Shown: positions 8,712-18,957, counted from the first letter of the stretch. The stretch: DNA of 64,000 nt from an uncultured Flavobacteriales bacterium (GCA_943787535.1 CALSMU010000011.1:124001-188000), one strand, 5' to 3'. Notes: a model not told the origin generated them from the sequence alone. Program-made: numbers and translations.

Positions 8712-11700
8712 ATGAAAAGATTATTACTATTTATTATACCCGTTTGTTTTTCGTTCATTGGAATTAGTCAAAATGTAATTTGGCAAAATGATTTTTCTGA
8801 TCCATCTGACTGGGTTCTGGACAATAGCGGTCAAAACCCCCCAAATTATGGCTGGTCAATTGACGCTACTTCTGATGGTTGGTGGAGTAGTGGGGGAATC
8901 ACTTCTACTTCAGGAGGGAATTTTGCAGAGTTGAATAATGGTGATCCTATAGCTGGAACCCAAGCTTTAAATGTTGATTACACTATGACAACCTCCAATC
9001 CAATTGATGTTTCTGGTTTAGGACTTAATGAACAATTAGTATTGGAATTTCAACAATATGGTGCTTTATTTCATGACAAACAAGAAGTAATGATCAGTAA
9101 TGATGGTTTAAACTTTCATCATGTAGGAGATAATTCTGATAAGGACATTTTAAATAGCAGTGGAGGCTCTCCATACTCAAATCCAGACTACAAGCAAATA
9201 AGAATAAGCTTGAATGATTTTGGCGTAGTAGATAATTTATGGATTAGATTTCAATGGACAACCGCTTTTCCAAACTCTTCTTTTCCAGAAGATTGGGTAA
9301 CATATGGTTGGATGATTGATGATGTAAGTTTAGTTACATGTTCATCTTTTCCAACTTTCAGTAATATTACCTCGGTTGTTTGTGATGTTTATTATTCACC
9401 ATCTGGAAAGACCTATGACTCTTCTGGAATTTACCAAGATACTATTATAAACAATCATTATTGCGATAGTATAATAACGATTGATTTAACAGTAAATAAT
9501 TCATACTATTCTGTTTTTGAAGATTCAATTTGCGATTTATATTCGCTGAATGGAGAAACTTATTACAGCCCAGGCACTTATACTCAAACTTATATCAGGT
9601 CAAATGGTTGTGATAGTATAATAACAATTAATTTACTTCCTTATTACAATATCATAAACATATCCTCATTTTCTGAACCAGAGCTTATTACAAATTATAC
9701 AGATACGGCGCATGTTCTAGCTTTAGGAGGTGCACCACCTTATATTTACAATTGGAGTAATGGATCATCAGATTCAATGATAATTGATGTCTTTGGAATG
9801 TATGATTTTACAGTTTCGGATCAAAACGGATGTGTAGCTAGTGACTCAATAGAGATTAGTTTTTTAGTAGATTCCGCTAATTTTCAAATACCATCTACAT
9901 GTACACCAAACCCCTCTGTTTCTGCAGGAACAGACACTACTTTTTATCCAGGTTCAAAGTTTCTAAATAGCACTGATACAGTAGTATTAAACTGTGGAGT
10001 ATTGGATCAATATTACGAACAAGTAATTGAGTTTAAGGGACTTTCAAGCCCTACATTTTATGATCCAAGCACTGGTATTACTGCAAATATTGATTCAATA
10101 GTTTTTAATGGAATTACAGGATTGCCAAGTGGTTTAACTTTTCAAGCTAATAATGGTGGATCTTGGGATTATAATTCAACGGGATGTATAACTATTTTCG
10201 GCATCCCTAATAGTACCTTTAATTCATGTATAAATCCCATTGAATTAAATTTTAGTTTTTGCTATTCTACTACAATATTTGGGAACCCTATTAATTCTTG
10301 TGCAAACCAGAATATTTTAGGTTACCAAATTCCAATAGCAAGTAAACCTTCTTATGAAAAAATTGATGCTTGTTCCATTCATCTTTGGGGTGTTAACGGT
10401 AATACATATGATTCTACAGGTATTTACACTTATATAGGTAATAATTGTGATACAATAAATGTTTTGGATTTAAAGATAACAGATATTCCTACAGATCCAA
10501 TTTGTATTGTTACTGTAGATAGTACGTCTACAAAGAATAAAATTGTTTGGAATAAAATATTATCCAATAGTATATTAAGTTACAATGTTTATAGAGAATT
10601 GGGCACTAATAATTATGTGCAAATAGGTAATGTACCTTACGATTCTTTGAGCCAATTTGTAGATACAACCAATGGTATTAACCCAAACGTAACATCCTAT
10701 CGTTATAAAATTTCTGTAATAGATTCTTGTAATATAGAAAGGGAGTTAAGTGATTTTCATGAAACAATACATTTAACATCCAATTTAGGAGCAAATGGAG
10801 AAATTAATCTATCATGGGATCCATATGAAGGTTTCCCCTTTAGTTTTTACAGAATATTAAGAGATTCTACATTTTCTGGAAATTTTGAAGTTTTAGATTC
10901 TGTATCTGCCAATAACACTACATATACAGATTTCTTTCCTCCATTAGTTGGAGGAAATTATCTAGTAGAAGTATTAGCGCCATACAATTGTAGCCCAACA
11001 AAAACAGCAATTAATTCATCTAGGTCAAACACTGGAACTATTTCAACTGGAGGTTCAGCACCAACATCGGATTTTAGTTCAACATCAACGCAAATTACTG
11101 CAGGAACGAGTATAGACTTTTTAGACCAGTCTATCAATAATCCAACTACTTGGAGCTGGGATTTCTATGGAGCCAATCCATCAACTTCTAACTCACAAAA
11201 TCCAACAAATATTACTTACAACAATATTGGATTGTATGATGTAAGATTAATAGTGAGTAATGCCAATGGAATAGACACCTTAGTAAAAACTAATTACATT
11301 GAAGTTATATCTTCTGGAGGTGTTGCACCAACATCTGGTTTTATTGCGAGTGATACACAAATACAAGAAGGTAATTCAATAGATTTCTTAGATCAGAGTC
11401 AAAATAATCCAACTTCATGGACTTGGTTATTTGACGGAGGAAGTCCATCTTTTTCCACGAATCAATCTCCAACAGGAGTATTGTATAATACATCTGGTAT
11501 TTATGATGTAACATTAATAACAAGTAATTCATTTGGCGTGGATACTTTAGTAAAATCTGCATACATCAATGTAAGCTCATCAACATCTATTAATGATAAT
11601 GAAGAAAGTAAACTTACAGTTCACCCCAACCCAACCCAAGACCAAATAACCATCGATATAAAGGGTTATAATGGAGTTGTTAATGTTCAGGTATATGACT

Positions 11701-11828
11701 TACAAGGAAGGTTGTTAGAAACCACCACAAACACTACAGTATCTCTTAAAAAACACGCCAAGGGAATCTATGTTCTTAAGGTGAGTTATGGAGAGATAAC
11801 AGAAGAGGTTAGGGTAGTGAGGGAGTAG
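8712..11828 (+). CDS. Large secreted T9SS protein with PKD domains
   Basis: 1038 residues. Signal peptide at about 1-19 (cleavage after GIS). The N-terminal 210 residues look like a carbohydrate-binding or MAM-like beta-sandwich. Then come at least two copies of a Cys-containing repeat of the form SSGIYQDT...CDSIITIDL, seen in many Flavobacteriales surface proteins. A fibronectin-III-like part follows, then two PKD domains starting at about residues 782 and 872 (both open APTS and share SIDFLDQS and the W-x-W core). The last 70 residues are a type A T9SS sorting domain (PNPTQDQ..., ending VRVVRE). It is exported by T9SS and probably attached to the surface as an adhesin; no catalytic motif seen. 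Flanked by 37-base direct repeats. Confidence 0.85.
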   Translation: MKRLLLFIIPVCFSFIGISQNVIWQNDFSDPSDWVLDNSGQNPPNYGWSIDATSDGWWSSGGITSTSGGNFAELNNGDPIAGTQALNVDYTMTTSNPIDVSGLGLNEQLVLEFQQYGALFHDKQEVMISNDGLNFHHVGDNSDKDILNSSGGSPYSNPDYKQIRISLNDFGVVDNLWIRFQWTTAFPNSSFPEDWVTYGWMIDDVSLVTCSSFPTFSNITSVVCDVYYSPSGKTYDSSGIYQDTIINNHYCDSIITIDLTVNNSYYSVFEDSICDLYSLNGETYYSPGTYTQTYIRSNGCDSIITINLLPYYNIINISSFSEPELITNYTDTAHVLALGGAPPYIYNWSNGSSDSMIIDVFGMYDFTVSDQNGCVASDSIEISFLVDSANFQIPSTCTPNPSVSAGTDTTFYPGSKFLNSTDTVVLNCGVLDQYYEQVIEFKGLSSPTFYDPSTGITANIDSIVFNGITGLPSGLTFQANNGGSWDYNSTGCITIFGIPNSTFNSCINPIELNFSFCYSTTIFGNPINSCANQNILGYQIPIASKPSYEKIDACSIHLWGVNGNTYDSTGIYTYIGNNCDTINVLDLKITDIPTDPICIVTVDSTSTKNKIVWNKILSNSILSYNVYRELGTNNYVQIGNVPYDSLSQFVDTTNGINPNVTSYRYKISVIDSCNIERELSDFHETIHLTSNLGANGEINLSWDPYEGFPFSFYRILRDSTFSGNFEVLDSVSANNTTYTDFFPPLVGGNYLVEVLAPYNCSPTKTAINSSRSNTGTISTGGSAPTSDFSSTSTQITAGTSIDFLDQSINNPTTWSWDFYGANPSTSNSQNPTNITYNNIGLYDVRLIVSNANGIDTLVKTNYIEVISSGGVAPTSGFIASDTQIQEGNSIDFLDQSQNNPTSWTWLFDGGSPSFSTNQSPTGVLYNTSGIYDVTLITSNSFGVDTLVKSAYINVSSSTSINDNEESKLTVHPNPTQDQITIDIKGYNGVVNVQVYDLQGRLLETTTNTTVSLKKHAKGIYVLKVSYGEITEEVRVVRE
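11600..11828 (+). repeat. T9SS sorting-domain DNA repeat, copy 1
   Basis: Encodes the C-terminal sorting domain of the 8712 gene. The DNA, not only the protein, closely matches 14906-15124 and, less closely, 16066-16278: for example CAAATAACCATCGATATAAA occurs in all three. Confidence 0.8.
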
Positions 11829-11830
11829 GA

Positions 11831-11867
11831 AGGTCTTGTGCTAGGAATTTTTACTATTCCATAAAAT
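11831..11867 (+). repeat. 37-base direct repeat, copy 2
   Basis: One mismatch to 8636-8672. It begins two bases after the stop codon of the 8712 gene and 131 bases before the next secreted-protein gene, so each copy precedes one such gene. Confidence 0.85.
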
Positions 11868-11997
11868 GAATGTGTATTTATGTCTTTATTATTATCTATT
11901 GTATAAAAGATTGTAAGTTGTATATTTACAGACTATTATAAAGTATTAATAGACTTTTAAAAGAATTATATATTTTCATCTAAAAAAGATTTAACTC

Positions 11998-14900
11998 ATG
12001 AAACAACTATTACTATTACCGCTCTTATTTATTACTGTTATTTCTTTTGGACAAGTTCCCAATTATGTTCCAACCAATGGATTAGTTGGTTATTGGCCTT
12101 TTAATGGAAACGCCAATGATGAAAGTGGTAATGGGAATAATGGAACGAATAATGGGGCTACATTGACTGCGGATAGATTTGGAAATGCGAATAGTGCTTA
12201 CGGTTTTGTCTGTAGATGGATCTGTAGGTTGGGGAGGTGCTCAACAATATATAGATGTTCCATACTCTAGTGTCATTTAATTCTGGAGTAATAACATGTT
12301 CTGGGTGGGTTTATCCTGAGGAGAAACCGTCGCCTTATGACAATCGCCCTCTCACGATATTTAGTAGCATGCGAATGACGCATCTCCCAACTTTAGGTTT
12401 CAAGTAACTTATGGAAATGAGGTACAGTTTCAGCTATATGATAATTTGGGTACAAGTCACACAGTCCTTATGGGTAATGTACCGTTCAATGAATGGAGTT
12501 TTGTCGTGTGTACATATGATGGAAATGAGTGCCGCATCTATTTGAATGGTGTGTTGATCCATTCTGAGCTCCTTAGGTATTCAACTAATGCAAGGTCCAA
12601 GCAATCTGACTATTGCACAAACCAAAATGCCAAATGGAAACTGGTATTTTTTTGATGGTAACATTAGATGACCTTGGTTATTGGAACCGCGCCCTATCAG
12701 AATCTGAAATTCAGCAACTGTATGCTGCATGTACTTCACCTATTACTTTAAGTAGTATCCCCGACCAAAATATTTGCAGTGGAGAATCACTTACCCTAAC
12801 AGCCAATGCAACTGTGCCGTCGGAAGACAATCTGGTAATTACCAGTGTTTTTGATGGGCCACTAACAGGTGGTACACCAAAAGGTGTAGAGCTTTATGTT
12901 ATTAATGATATAAATGATTTAAGTGCGTATGGAATTGGTTCTGCTAACAATGGTGGAGGATCGGATGGGGAAGAATTCACCTTTCCGGCTGTATCTGCTG
13001 CTGCTGGAGATTACATTTATTTGGCTTCCGAATCAACTGAATTTAACAATTGGTTCGGATTTGATCCAGACTATGTAACCAGTGTAGTCAATATTAATGG
13101 AGACGATGCCATAGAACTATTTTATCTAAGTAATGTAATCGATGTATTTGGTGACATCAATTTAGATGGTACTGGAGAACCTTGGGACCATGTGGATGGT
13201 TGGGCGTACCGCAATAATTCAACAGGTCCTGATGGCAATGTGTTTGTGTTAAATAACTGGAGCTTTAGCGGAACCAATGCTTTAGATGGAGAGTTGTTAA
13301 ATTCTACCGCAGCAAGCCCTATTCCTAATGGTACATACACGCACGCTGGTAATAGCGCTATCAATACTTATACGATGGATGTAACCGCTGCAGGCAGTAT
13401 GGACTATACTTTTACCGGAGATTTTTCGGGTGTTGACCCTGCCATTAATATTAGTCTTGGAGATACACTTGTTTTCAATGTAAATGCACCTGGACATCCG
13501 TTTTGGATAAACGATGTGCAAGGCACCGGAAACGCAAATGGAGTTGCTGTAGCAAACAATGGAACCAGTTCTAATACAATTACTTGGGTGCCTTCTGCTG
13601 CAGGTACGTATTATTACAATTGCGAATTTCATTCTATGATGACCAATACCATTACGGTAGGAGCACCAGCTAATTTCTTATACATGGGATAATGGAGTTG
13701 TAAATGGAGTTCCTTTTACACCGACTGCTACTGGAGAGTATGTTGTAATTGCCACCGGTGGCGTTGGGTGTACAGCTACCGACACGGTAAATATAATTGT
13801 AAATGCACTACCATCCGTTGATGCAGGAACCTTTCTGCCAATTTGCGATGGTGATACTGTAACCCTTAGCGGAGCAGGAGCTACTACCTACATTTGGGAT
13901 AATGGAATTTCAGACGGAGTGCTTTTTACACCAAGCACCACAACATTATATACAGTTACAGGAACCGATGCCAATGGATGTTCAGCCAGCGATACGGTAT
14001 CTGTAGGAGTATGGAATTTGCCATTAGTAGATGCAGGAGCAGATCAAGCAGTTTGTGAAGGGAATTCGGTAACATTATCAGGTGCTGGCGCCAATACTTA
14101 TACCTGGGATAATAGCGTTTTAGATGGGGTTGCATTTACACCGCTTTCAACAGCTACTTATACAGTTACAGGTGCCGACGGGAATGGTTGTGTGAATAGT
14201 GCTCAGGTTGAAGTAACTGTAAATGCGCTGCCAACAGTTAGTGCGGGCACAGATGTTGCTGTATGTGCTGGAGATTCAGCAATATTAAATGGTTCGGGTG
14301 CGGTAAGTTATGCATGGGATAACGGAATTACGGATGGTGTTCATTTTATTCCAGTAACCGCAAATACTTATACGGTAACTGGAACAGATGCCAATGGTTG
14401 TGAAAATACAGACCAAGTAGATGTAACCATAAATTCACTTCCAACAGTCGATGCAGGCGCAGACCAAACCGTATGCGAAGGCGATCCAGTAACCGTATCA
14501 GGTGCAGGAGCAAGTTCGTATACCTGGGATAATGGCGTAAGTGATGGTGTTGCATTTAACGCAAATACTACTACAACTTATACTGTTACAGGTGTTGATG
14601 CCAATGGATGTGAAAATACAGATAATATGGTAGTTACCGTAACGCCCTCGCCAACTGTAGTTGCATTAGCAGCAGCAGATTCTGTATGTGTAAACTGGGA
14701 AAATGTAACGCTTTCTGGTTCTCCAGCTGGTGGTGTTTTTTCAGGAAATGGTGTCACGGATGATCGTTTTTACCCACCTATTGCTGGAGTGGGCTCACAT
14801 GATGTTTTGTATAGTTATACGGACTCAATTACAGGTTGTGTGGGTACAGATTCATTAACCATCGTAGTTGAAGAATGTACAGGTATTACTGAAAATGGAC

Positions 14901-15124
14901 GAGGTAATATATCAATTTATCCGAATCCAACATCCGACCAAATAACCATCGATATAAAGGGGTATAATGGGTTAGTTACTGTTGCCGTATATGATTTACA
15001 AGGAAGGTTATTAGAAACTACTACAAATACCAATTTATCTCTTAAACAACACGCCAAAGGAATCTATATTATTAAGGTAAGTTATGGAGATATAACGGAA
15101 GAGGTTAGGGTAGTGAGGGATTAA
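11998..15124 (+). pseudogene. Frameshifted T9SS protein: LamG, lamin-tail, cupredoxin, Ig repeats
   Basis: Several overlapping frames join into one protein if about six single-base shifts are repaired, near 12210, 12280, 12400, 12597, 12654 and 13677; most look like one-base insertions. Joined, it reads: signal peptide (MKQLLLLPLLFITVISFGQ); a LamG/concanavalin domain (GLVGYWPFNGNANDESGNG ... DDLGYWNRALSESEIQQLY); a lamin-tail-like domain (about 12835-13310); a cupredoxin-like domain (about 13350-13670) with APGHPFW and YYYNCEFHSMM, fitting His, Cys, His and Met copper ligands; about five Ig-like repeats of some 70 residues (core YTWDNG...TYTVTGTDANGC); and a type A T9SS sorting domain. Between the shifts no other damage is seen, so it is either a recent pseudogene or a patch of sequence errors. 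If functional it would be a surface adhesin. Confidence 0.8.
14906..15124 (+). repeat. T9SS sorting-domain DNA repeat, copy 2
   Basis: The sorting domain of the frameshifted gene. Almost the same as copy 1 at DNA level, including the last 30 bases GAAGAGGTTAGGGTAGTGAG and around them. Confidence 0.8.
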
Positions 15125-15162
15125 TAGTTTAGTAGTCCTTGTTAGGTTGTAATTATGATTTT

Positions 15163-16278
15163 ATGAAAGGATTGTGCAGTATAATATTGTTGATTGTTGC
15201 TTTTGGTTCTTTTGGGCAGGTTAATTCGTCCATTCAGCACGATGGTCTAACAAGAGATTTTGTTTACTACACTCCATCCAATTGGAATGCAAATCAACAG
15301 CTTCCATTATTAATAGTTCTTCATGGCCTTACGCAAACAGGCAATGGGATTATGAATATTACTGATTTTAATACCATAGCAGAAGACAATAATTTTATTG
15401 TTTGTTATCCGGATGGAATTAATAACTCTTTTAATGCCAACATGAATGTTACGGTTTCAACTGCAGATGATTTAGGATTTATTGAATCACTTTTTTCTTA
15501 TTTTGAACAAAACATGAATTCCGATCCGTTAAAAAGATATTTAACTGGTTTTTCTACAGGTGGTTTTATGTGTCATAAATTAGCTTGCGAATCATCTCTT
15601 TGTTTCGCCGCAATAGCAACAGTTTCTGGAAATATGAGCGATACGGTTCATACCAATTGCTCACCAACTAATCTAACCTCAGTTTTACATATTCATGGAA
15701 CTGCAGATCCGGTAGTTAGTTATTTCGGTAGCCCAACTTCTGGAGTGCCTGTAGATACTACCATAGAAAAATGGAGAAATTATTTGGGTTGTAATATTAC
15801 TCCAACCATAACAGCGATGCCAGACAACAATATTTTTGATTTATCTTATCCAGAAAGGTATACGCATTCTTCTTGTGGTGATTATTCATTAGAACTAATT
15901 AAAATTACTGGTGGCGGTCACCAATGGCCAGGTATTCCGACCTTAGTTGGAGGTTTGGGTAATATTAATATGGATTTTTATTCGCCACAAATTATTTGGG
16001 AATTTTTAGAAAATAAAAGCTGTCCAAGTTCTTCTTCTGTAAAGGAAGATTTGTTTTCGCGCATAAATGTATATCCCAACCCAACACCCGACCAAATAAC
16101 CATCGATATAAAAGGCTATGTTGGATTGGTTAACCTAGAGTTATACGATTTACAAGGAAGGTTGTTGAAAATCACTGCGGATATAGCATTGTCACTTTCT
16201 GAATTCTCGAAAGGTATATATATACTTAAGGTGAGTTATGGAGAGATAAAGGAAAAGATTAGGGTAGTGAGGAAGTAG
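15163..16278 (+). CDS. Secreted esterase / depolymerase-like protein with T9SS domain
   Basis: 371 residues from the ATG at 15163, which begins a good signal peptide (MKGLCSIILLIVAFGSFGQ); the in-frame TTG at 15139 is less likely. It is an alpha/beta hydrolase of the LpqC/polyhydroxybutyrate depolymerase/feruloyl esterase group: oxyanion region LIVLHGLTQTG, nucleophile motif GFSTGG near residue 130, acid HIHGTADPVVSY, and catalytic His in GGGHQWPG. The last 70 residues are a type A T9SS sorting domain (YPNPTPDQ...VRVVRK). It likely cleaves ester bonds of polymers outside the cell; the substrate cannot be read. Third in a row of T9SS clients. Confidence 0.85.
   Translation: MKGLCSIILLIVAFGSFGQVNSSIQHDGLTRDFVYYTPSNWNANQQLPLLIVLHGLTQTGNGIMNITDFNTIAEDNNFIVCYPDGINNSFNANMNVTVSTADDLGFIESLFSYFEQNMNSDPLKRYLTGFSTGGFMCHKLACESSLCFAAIATVSGNMSDTVHTNCSPTNLTSVLHIHGTADPVVSYFGSPTSGVPVDTTIEKWRNYLGCNITPTITAMPDNNIFDLSYPERYTHSSCGDYSLELIKITGGGHQWPGIPTLVGGLGNINMDFYSPQIIWEFLENKSCPSSSSVKEDLFSRINVYPNPTPDQITIDIKGYVGLVNLELYDLQGRLLKITADIALSLSEFSKGIYILKVSYGEIKEKIRVVRK
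16066..16278 (+). repeat. T9SS sorting-domain DNA repeat, copy 3
   Basis: More diverged than copies 1 and 2, but shares the GACCAAATAACCATCGATAT block, the TTACAAGGAAGGTTGTT block and the last AGGGTAGTGAGG. Confidence 0.7.
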
Positions 16279-16361
16279 TTTTTTTGATGTTATTTGAATT
16301 TAGTTTTCCATCTAGTTAAAAAAATAAATGAAGTAAAGCACACTGATTAACACCCTTTGAT

Positions 16362-16369
16362 TACATTTG
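16362..16369 (+). promoter_or_regulatory. -7 promoter box for the 16390 gene
   Basis: TACATTTG, a full match to TAnnTTTG, ending 20 bases before the ATG. Confidence 0.5.
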
Positions 16370-16389
16370 TCACATAATAAAAATACGCA

Positions 16390-16902
16390 ATGGAAAAGCA
16401 AGATTTAGAAGTATTTGACGATGGAGAGTTTAATAATGAAGAACCTCGAAAGAGACCGGCTTTCATTACTGTGTTAGCTATTCTCAGTTGGATTTATGTT
16501 GCCATTGGAGTGTTAGATGCACTTGTTAATTCACTTTCATCAGAAGAAAAACAAATGGCACAAATTGACGAAGAAATTGCGGTTTATGATGATATGGATG
16601 AAATGCCATTCCGTGATGATATGATTGAATCAGCTGAGGCTTCCAAAGAGAATTTTCGTGTTACTAATTTAGGGAATCTGATATTTTTATTGATAGAAGG
16701 AATTGCTGTTTTTATGATGTTTAACTTAAAGAGAAATGGATTTTGGTTGTATACTTTAGCCCAAATTGGACTAGTTTCGCTTGTTATTATGGTGATGCCC
16801 TGGCCTAATAGTATGTCAACACTGATAGTTGTTTTTACCGTTTTTATAGTGCTTCTTTTCGAGATACTCTATGCAGTTAATTTAAAGCACATGAAGGCAT
16901 AG
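16390..16902 (+). CDS. Uncharacterised four-helix membrane protein
   Basis: 170 residues. An acidic N-terminal tail (about 1-20) is followed by four hydrophobic segments at about 24-48, 93-112, 117-137 and 141-163. A hydrophilic, Glu- and Met-rich loop (50-90) separates the first from the rest. No family recognised. It sits alone between the esterase and the convergent DUF4159 gene, one base from its end. Confidence 0.6.
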   Translation: MEKQDLEVFDDGEFNNEEPRKRPAFITVLAILSWIYVAIGVLDALVNSLSSEEKQMAQIDEEIAVYDDMDEMPFRDDMIESAEASKENFRVTNLGNLIFLLIEGIAVFMMFNLKRNGFWLYTLAQIGLVSLVIMVMPWPNSMSTLIVVFTVFIVLLFEILYAVNLKHMKA

Positions 16903-16903
16903 T

Positions 16904-17569
16904 CTATTCTTTTACCTCCATCGTAATAAACTGAATAATGTTGGCGCCCATTTGGAGTGCTTTATTGCGCGCTTCTTCACTGTCATTATGAACTTCTGCG
17001 TCTTCCCAGCCATCTCCTAAGTCACATTCAACATCGTAAAAGCAGATTAACCTTCCTTCGTGAATAATTCCAAAGCCTTGTGGAGCCTTAGAATCATGCT
17101 CGTGTATTTTTGGAAGGCCTTTGTCAAAATCATATGTTTGATGATAAATAGCGTGGGTGTAAGGAAGTTCTATAAAATCCAATTCTGGAAACACTTTTTT
17201 CATTTGTGGGCGAACGAATTTATCCATTCCGTAATTGTCTGAAATGTGAAGAAATCCTCCTCCCAACAGGTAGTTTCGTAAGTTTTCAGCTTCTTGTTGA
17301 TTGAAAACTACATTGCCATGCCCTGTCATATGAACAAATGGGTAATTGTATAATTCGGGACTAGATACTTCTATGCTTGCAACATTAGGGTCTATGTTCA
17401 TTCCAAGCGATTTATTACAATATTTTACCAAGTTTGGGAGTGAAGTAGGGTTGGAGTACCAATCTCCACCTCCGTTGTATTTTAAAACCGCAAAAGTGTA
17501 AGAGTAGTTTCCCGGCGTGGCCGAAAGACTAATTAAGGCTGCTAATAATATAAAGACTAAAAAACGCAC
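16904..17569 (-). CDS. DUF4159 domain protein, exported
   Basis: 222 residues from a GTG at 17569. A TTG at 17623 is also in frame (239 residues) but adds a second hydrophobic run. The GTG begins a plain signal peptide (RFLVFILLAALISLSATPG) and lies three bases after TACTTTTG (17573-17580), a -7 box that would make the longer form impossible from that promoter. The mature part has FAVLKYNGGGDWYSNPTSLPNL and HMTGHGNVVF...LRNYLLGGGFLHISDNYG, which are DUF4159 features and resemble a glutamine-amidotransferase-like fold. The role is unknown; it likely acts in the periplasm. Confidence 0.75.
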   Translation of the reverse strand: MRFLVFILLAALISLSATPGNYSYTFAVLKYNGGGDWYSNPTSLPNLVKYCNKSLGMNIDPNVASIEVSSPELYNYPFVHMTGHGNVVFNQQEAENLRNYLLGGGFLHISDNYGMDKFVRPQMKKVFPELDFIELPYTHAIYHQTYDFDKGLPKIHEHDSKAPQGFGIIHEGRLICFYDVECDLGDGWEDAEVHNDSEEARNKALQMGANIIQFITMEVKE

Positions 17570-17649
17570 ATTCAAAAGTAAGATTATTAAAAGTAATATC
17601 CGATTTTTGTAAAAAATATTCAATTGAAACCATTAATTCATAAAGAGAA

Positions 17650-18957
17650 ATGCAATCATTAGGAAATCATATTTTGGTAGAGATTACGGGTTGTAATCCG
17701 CAAGTAATGAACGATGTAGCTTTCATTGAGCAAACGATGGTTGATTCAGCTACCATTGCTGGTGCAACGGTAATTAATTCTTCTTTTCATCACTTTTCTC
17801 CCTATGGCGTTTCGGGTGTGGTGGTAATTCAAGAAAGCCATTTAGCTATACATACATGGCCTGAGTACGGTTATGCTGCAGTAGATTTATTTACATGTGG
17901 AGATGAGGTAGATGCTTGGAAGGCATTTGATTTTTTAAAGGAAAGTTTTGGTGCAAAAAATTATTCAGCTCTTGAAATGAATCGAGGAGCAATCAAAATG
18001 CTATCAAGAATGGATGTTGATTTGGAGTCACTTCGAAGTACTGTAGAAAACAACATTGGAAAAGAAAGCATAGAACGCAATATATGGTTTACCGATAAAG
18101 ACGATTCTCAAGCACTTTCTCTAAGGTATAGGAAACAGTTATTCAAAGAAAAATCGGATTTTCAAGAAGTTAAAATTTTAGATACATACCGTTATGGGAA
18201 AATGCTAACCATTGATCAAATGGTTATGACAACTGAAAAAGATGAGGCACATTATCATGAGATGATAGCCCATCCAGCAATGTTTTCTCACGGAAATGTA
18301 AAGAATGTTCTTGTTGTTGGCGGAGGAGATGGAGGTACTGTGCGAGAAGTGTTAAAACATAAAAGTGTAGAGAAGGTAACGATGGTGGAAATTGATGAAG
18401 TCGTAATAAAAGCATGTAAAAAGTTTTTACCTTCAATTGCTTCAGAATTTGATAATCCGAAGTTGAATGTAATAATTGGAGACGGCATATCTTTTGTTGA
18501 AAACGCAAATGAGCAAGAATATGATTTAGTTCTAGTTGATGGTTCAGATCCGGTGGGCCCAGCAAAAGGATTGTTTTCAAAAAATTTCTTTTTGAATTGT
18601 AAGCGTATTTTAAAAGAGAGGGGCATTCTTGTTGCGCAAGGAGAATCACCAAAGTTTAATGAAAGCGTTTTTGTAGAATTGAATACCACTTTTCAAGAAA
18701 TTTTTGGAGTCGAGAAAACGAAACTGTCATTATTTAACGTGCCTTCATACCCTACGGGAATATGGAGTTTTCAATGGGGAGTGAAAGGTTCAATTGAACC
18801 AACTTTGGTTAATTTTTCATTGGTGAATGATGTTTCTTTTATAAAAGACTTAAAGTACTACAACGAGGCAATTCATGGAAGTTCTTTTGCGTTGCCTAAC
18901 TATGTTCGGAAAATGGTTGGAAATAAAACAATAGAAAAAGTATACAATGAGCTTTGA
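17650..18957 (+). CDS. AdoMet decarboxylase-spermidine synthase fusion
   Basis: 435 residues made of two enzymes. Residues 1-115 are a class 1B S-adenosylmethionine decarboxylase (SpeD/SpeH): [19 protein letters not shown] with Ser63, His68 and, further on, Cys83 in FTCG, the same numbering as the Thermotoga maritima enzyme, where Ser63 becomes the pyruvoyl group by self-cleavage. From about residue 135 it is a spermidine-synthase-type aminopropyltransferase, with [14 protein letters not shown] (AdoMet site), VEIDEVVI and DGSDPVGPA. One chain could thus make decarboxylated AdoMet and pass it on. If self-cleavage works, the mature protein would be two chains. The next gene, a ureohydrolase that could make putrescine, overlaps it by 11 bases. 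Confidence 0.93.
   Translation: MQSLGNHILVEITGCNPQVMNDVAFIEQTMVDSATIAGATVINSSFHHFSPYGVSGVVVIQESHLAIHTWPEYGYAAVDLFTCGDEVDAWKAFDFLKESFGAKNYSALEMNRGAIKMLSRMDVDLESLRSTVENNIGKESIERNIWFTDKDDSQALSLRYRKQLFKEKSDFQEVKILDTYRYGKMLTIDQMVMTTEKDEAHYHEMIAHPAMFSHGNVKNVLVVGGGDGGTVREVLKHKSVEKVTMVEIDEVVIKACKKFLPSIASEFDNPKLNVIIGDGISFVENANEQEYDLVLVDGSDPVGPAKGLFSKNFFLNCKRILKERGILVAQGESPKFNESVFVELNTTFQEIFGVEKTKLSLFNVPSYPTGIWSFQWGVKGSIEPTLVNFSLVNDVSFIKDLKYYNEAIHGSSFALPNYVRKMVGNKTIEKVYNEL

Noticed and set aside
12446..13692. Separate small genes in the frameshifted region
   Set aside because: The pieces lack signals for starts and join into one domain order, so they are parts of one broken gene.
13680..14660. CRISPR-like or DNA tandem repeat
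   Set aside because: The roughly 210-base periodicity is due to Ig-like protein repeats with diverged DNA, not short direct repeats with spacers.
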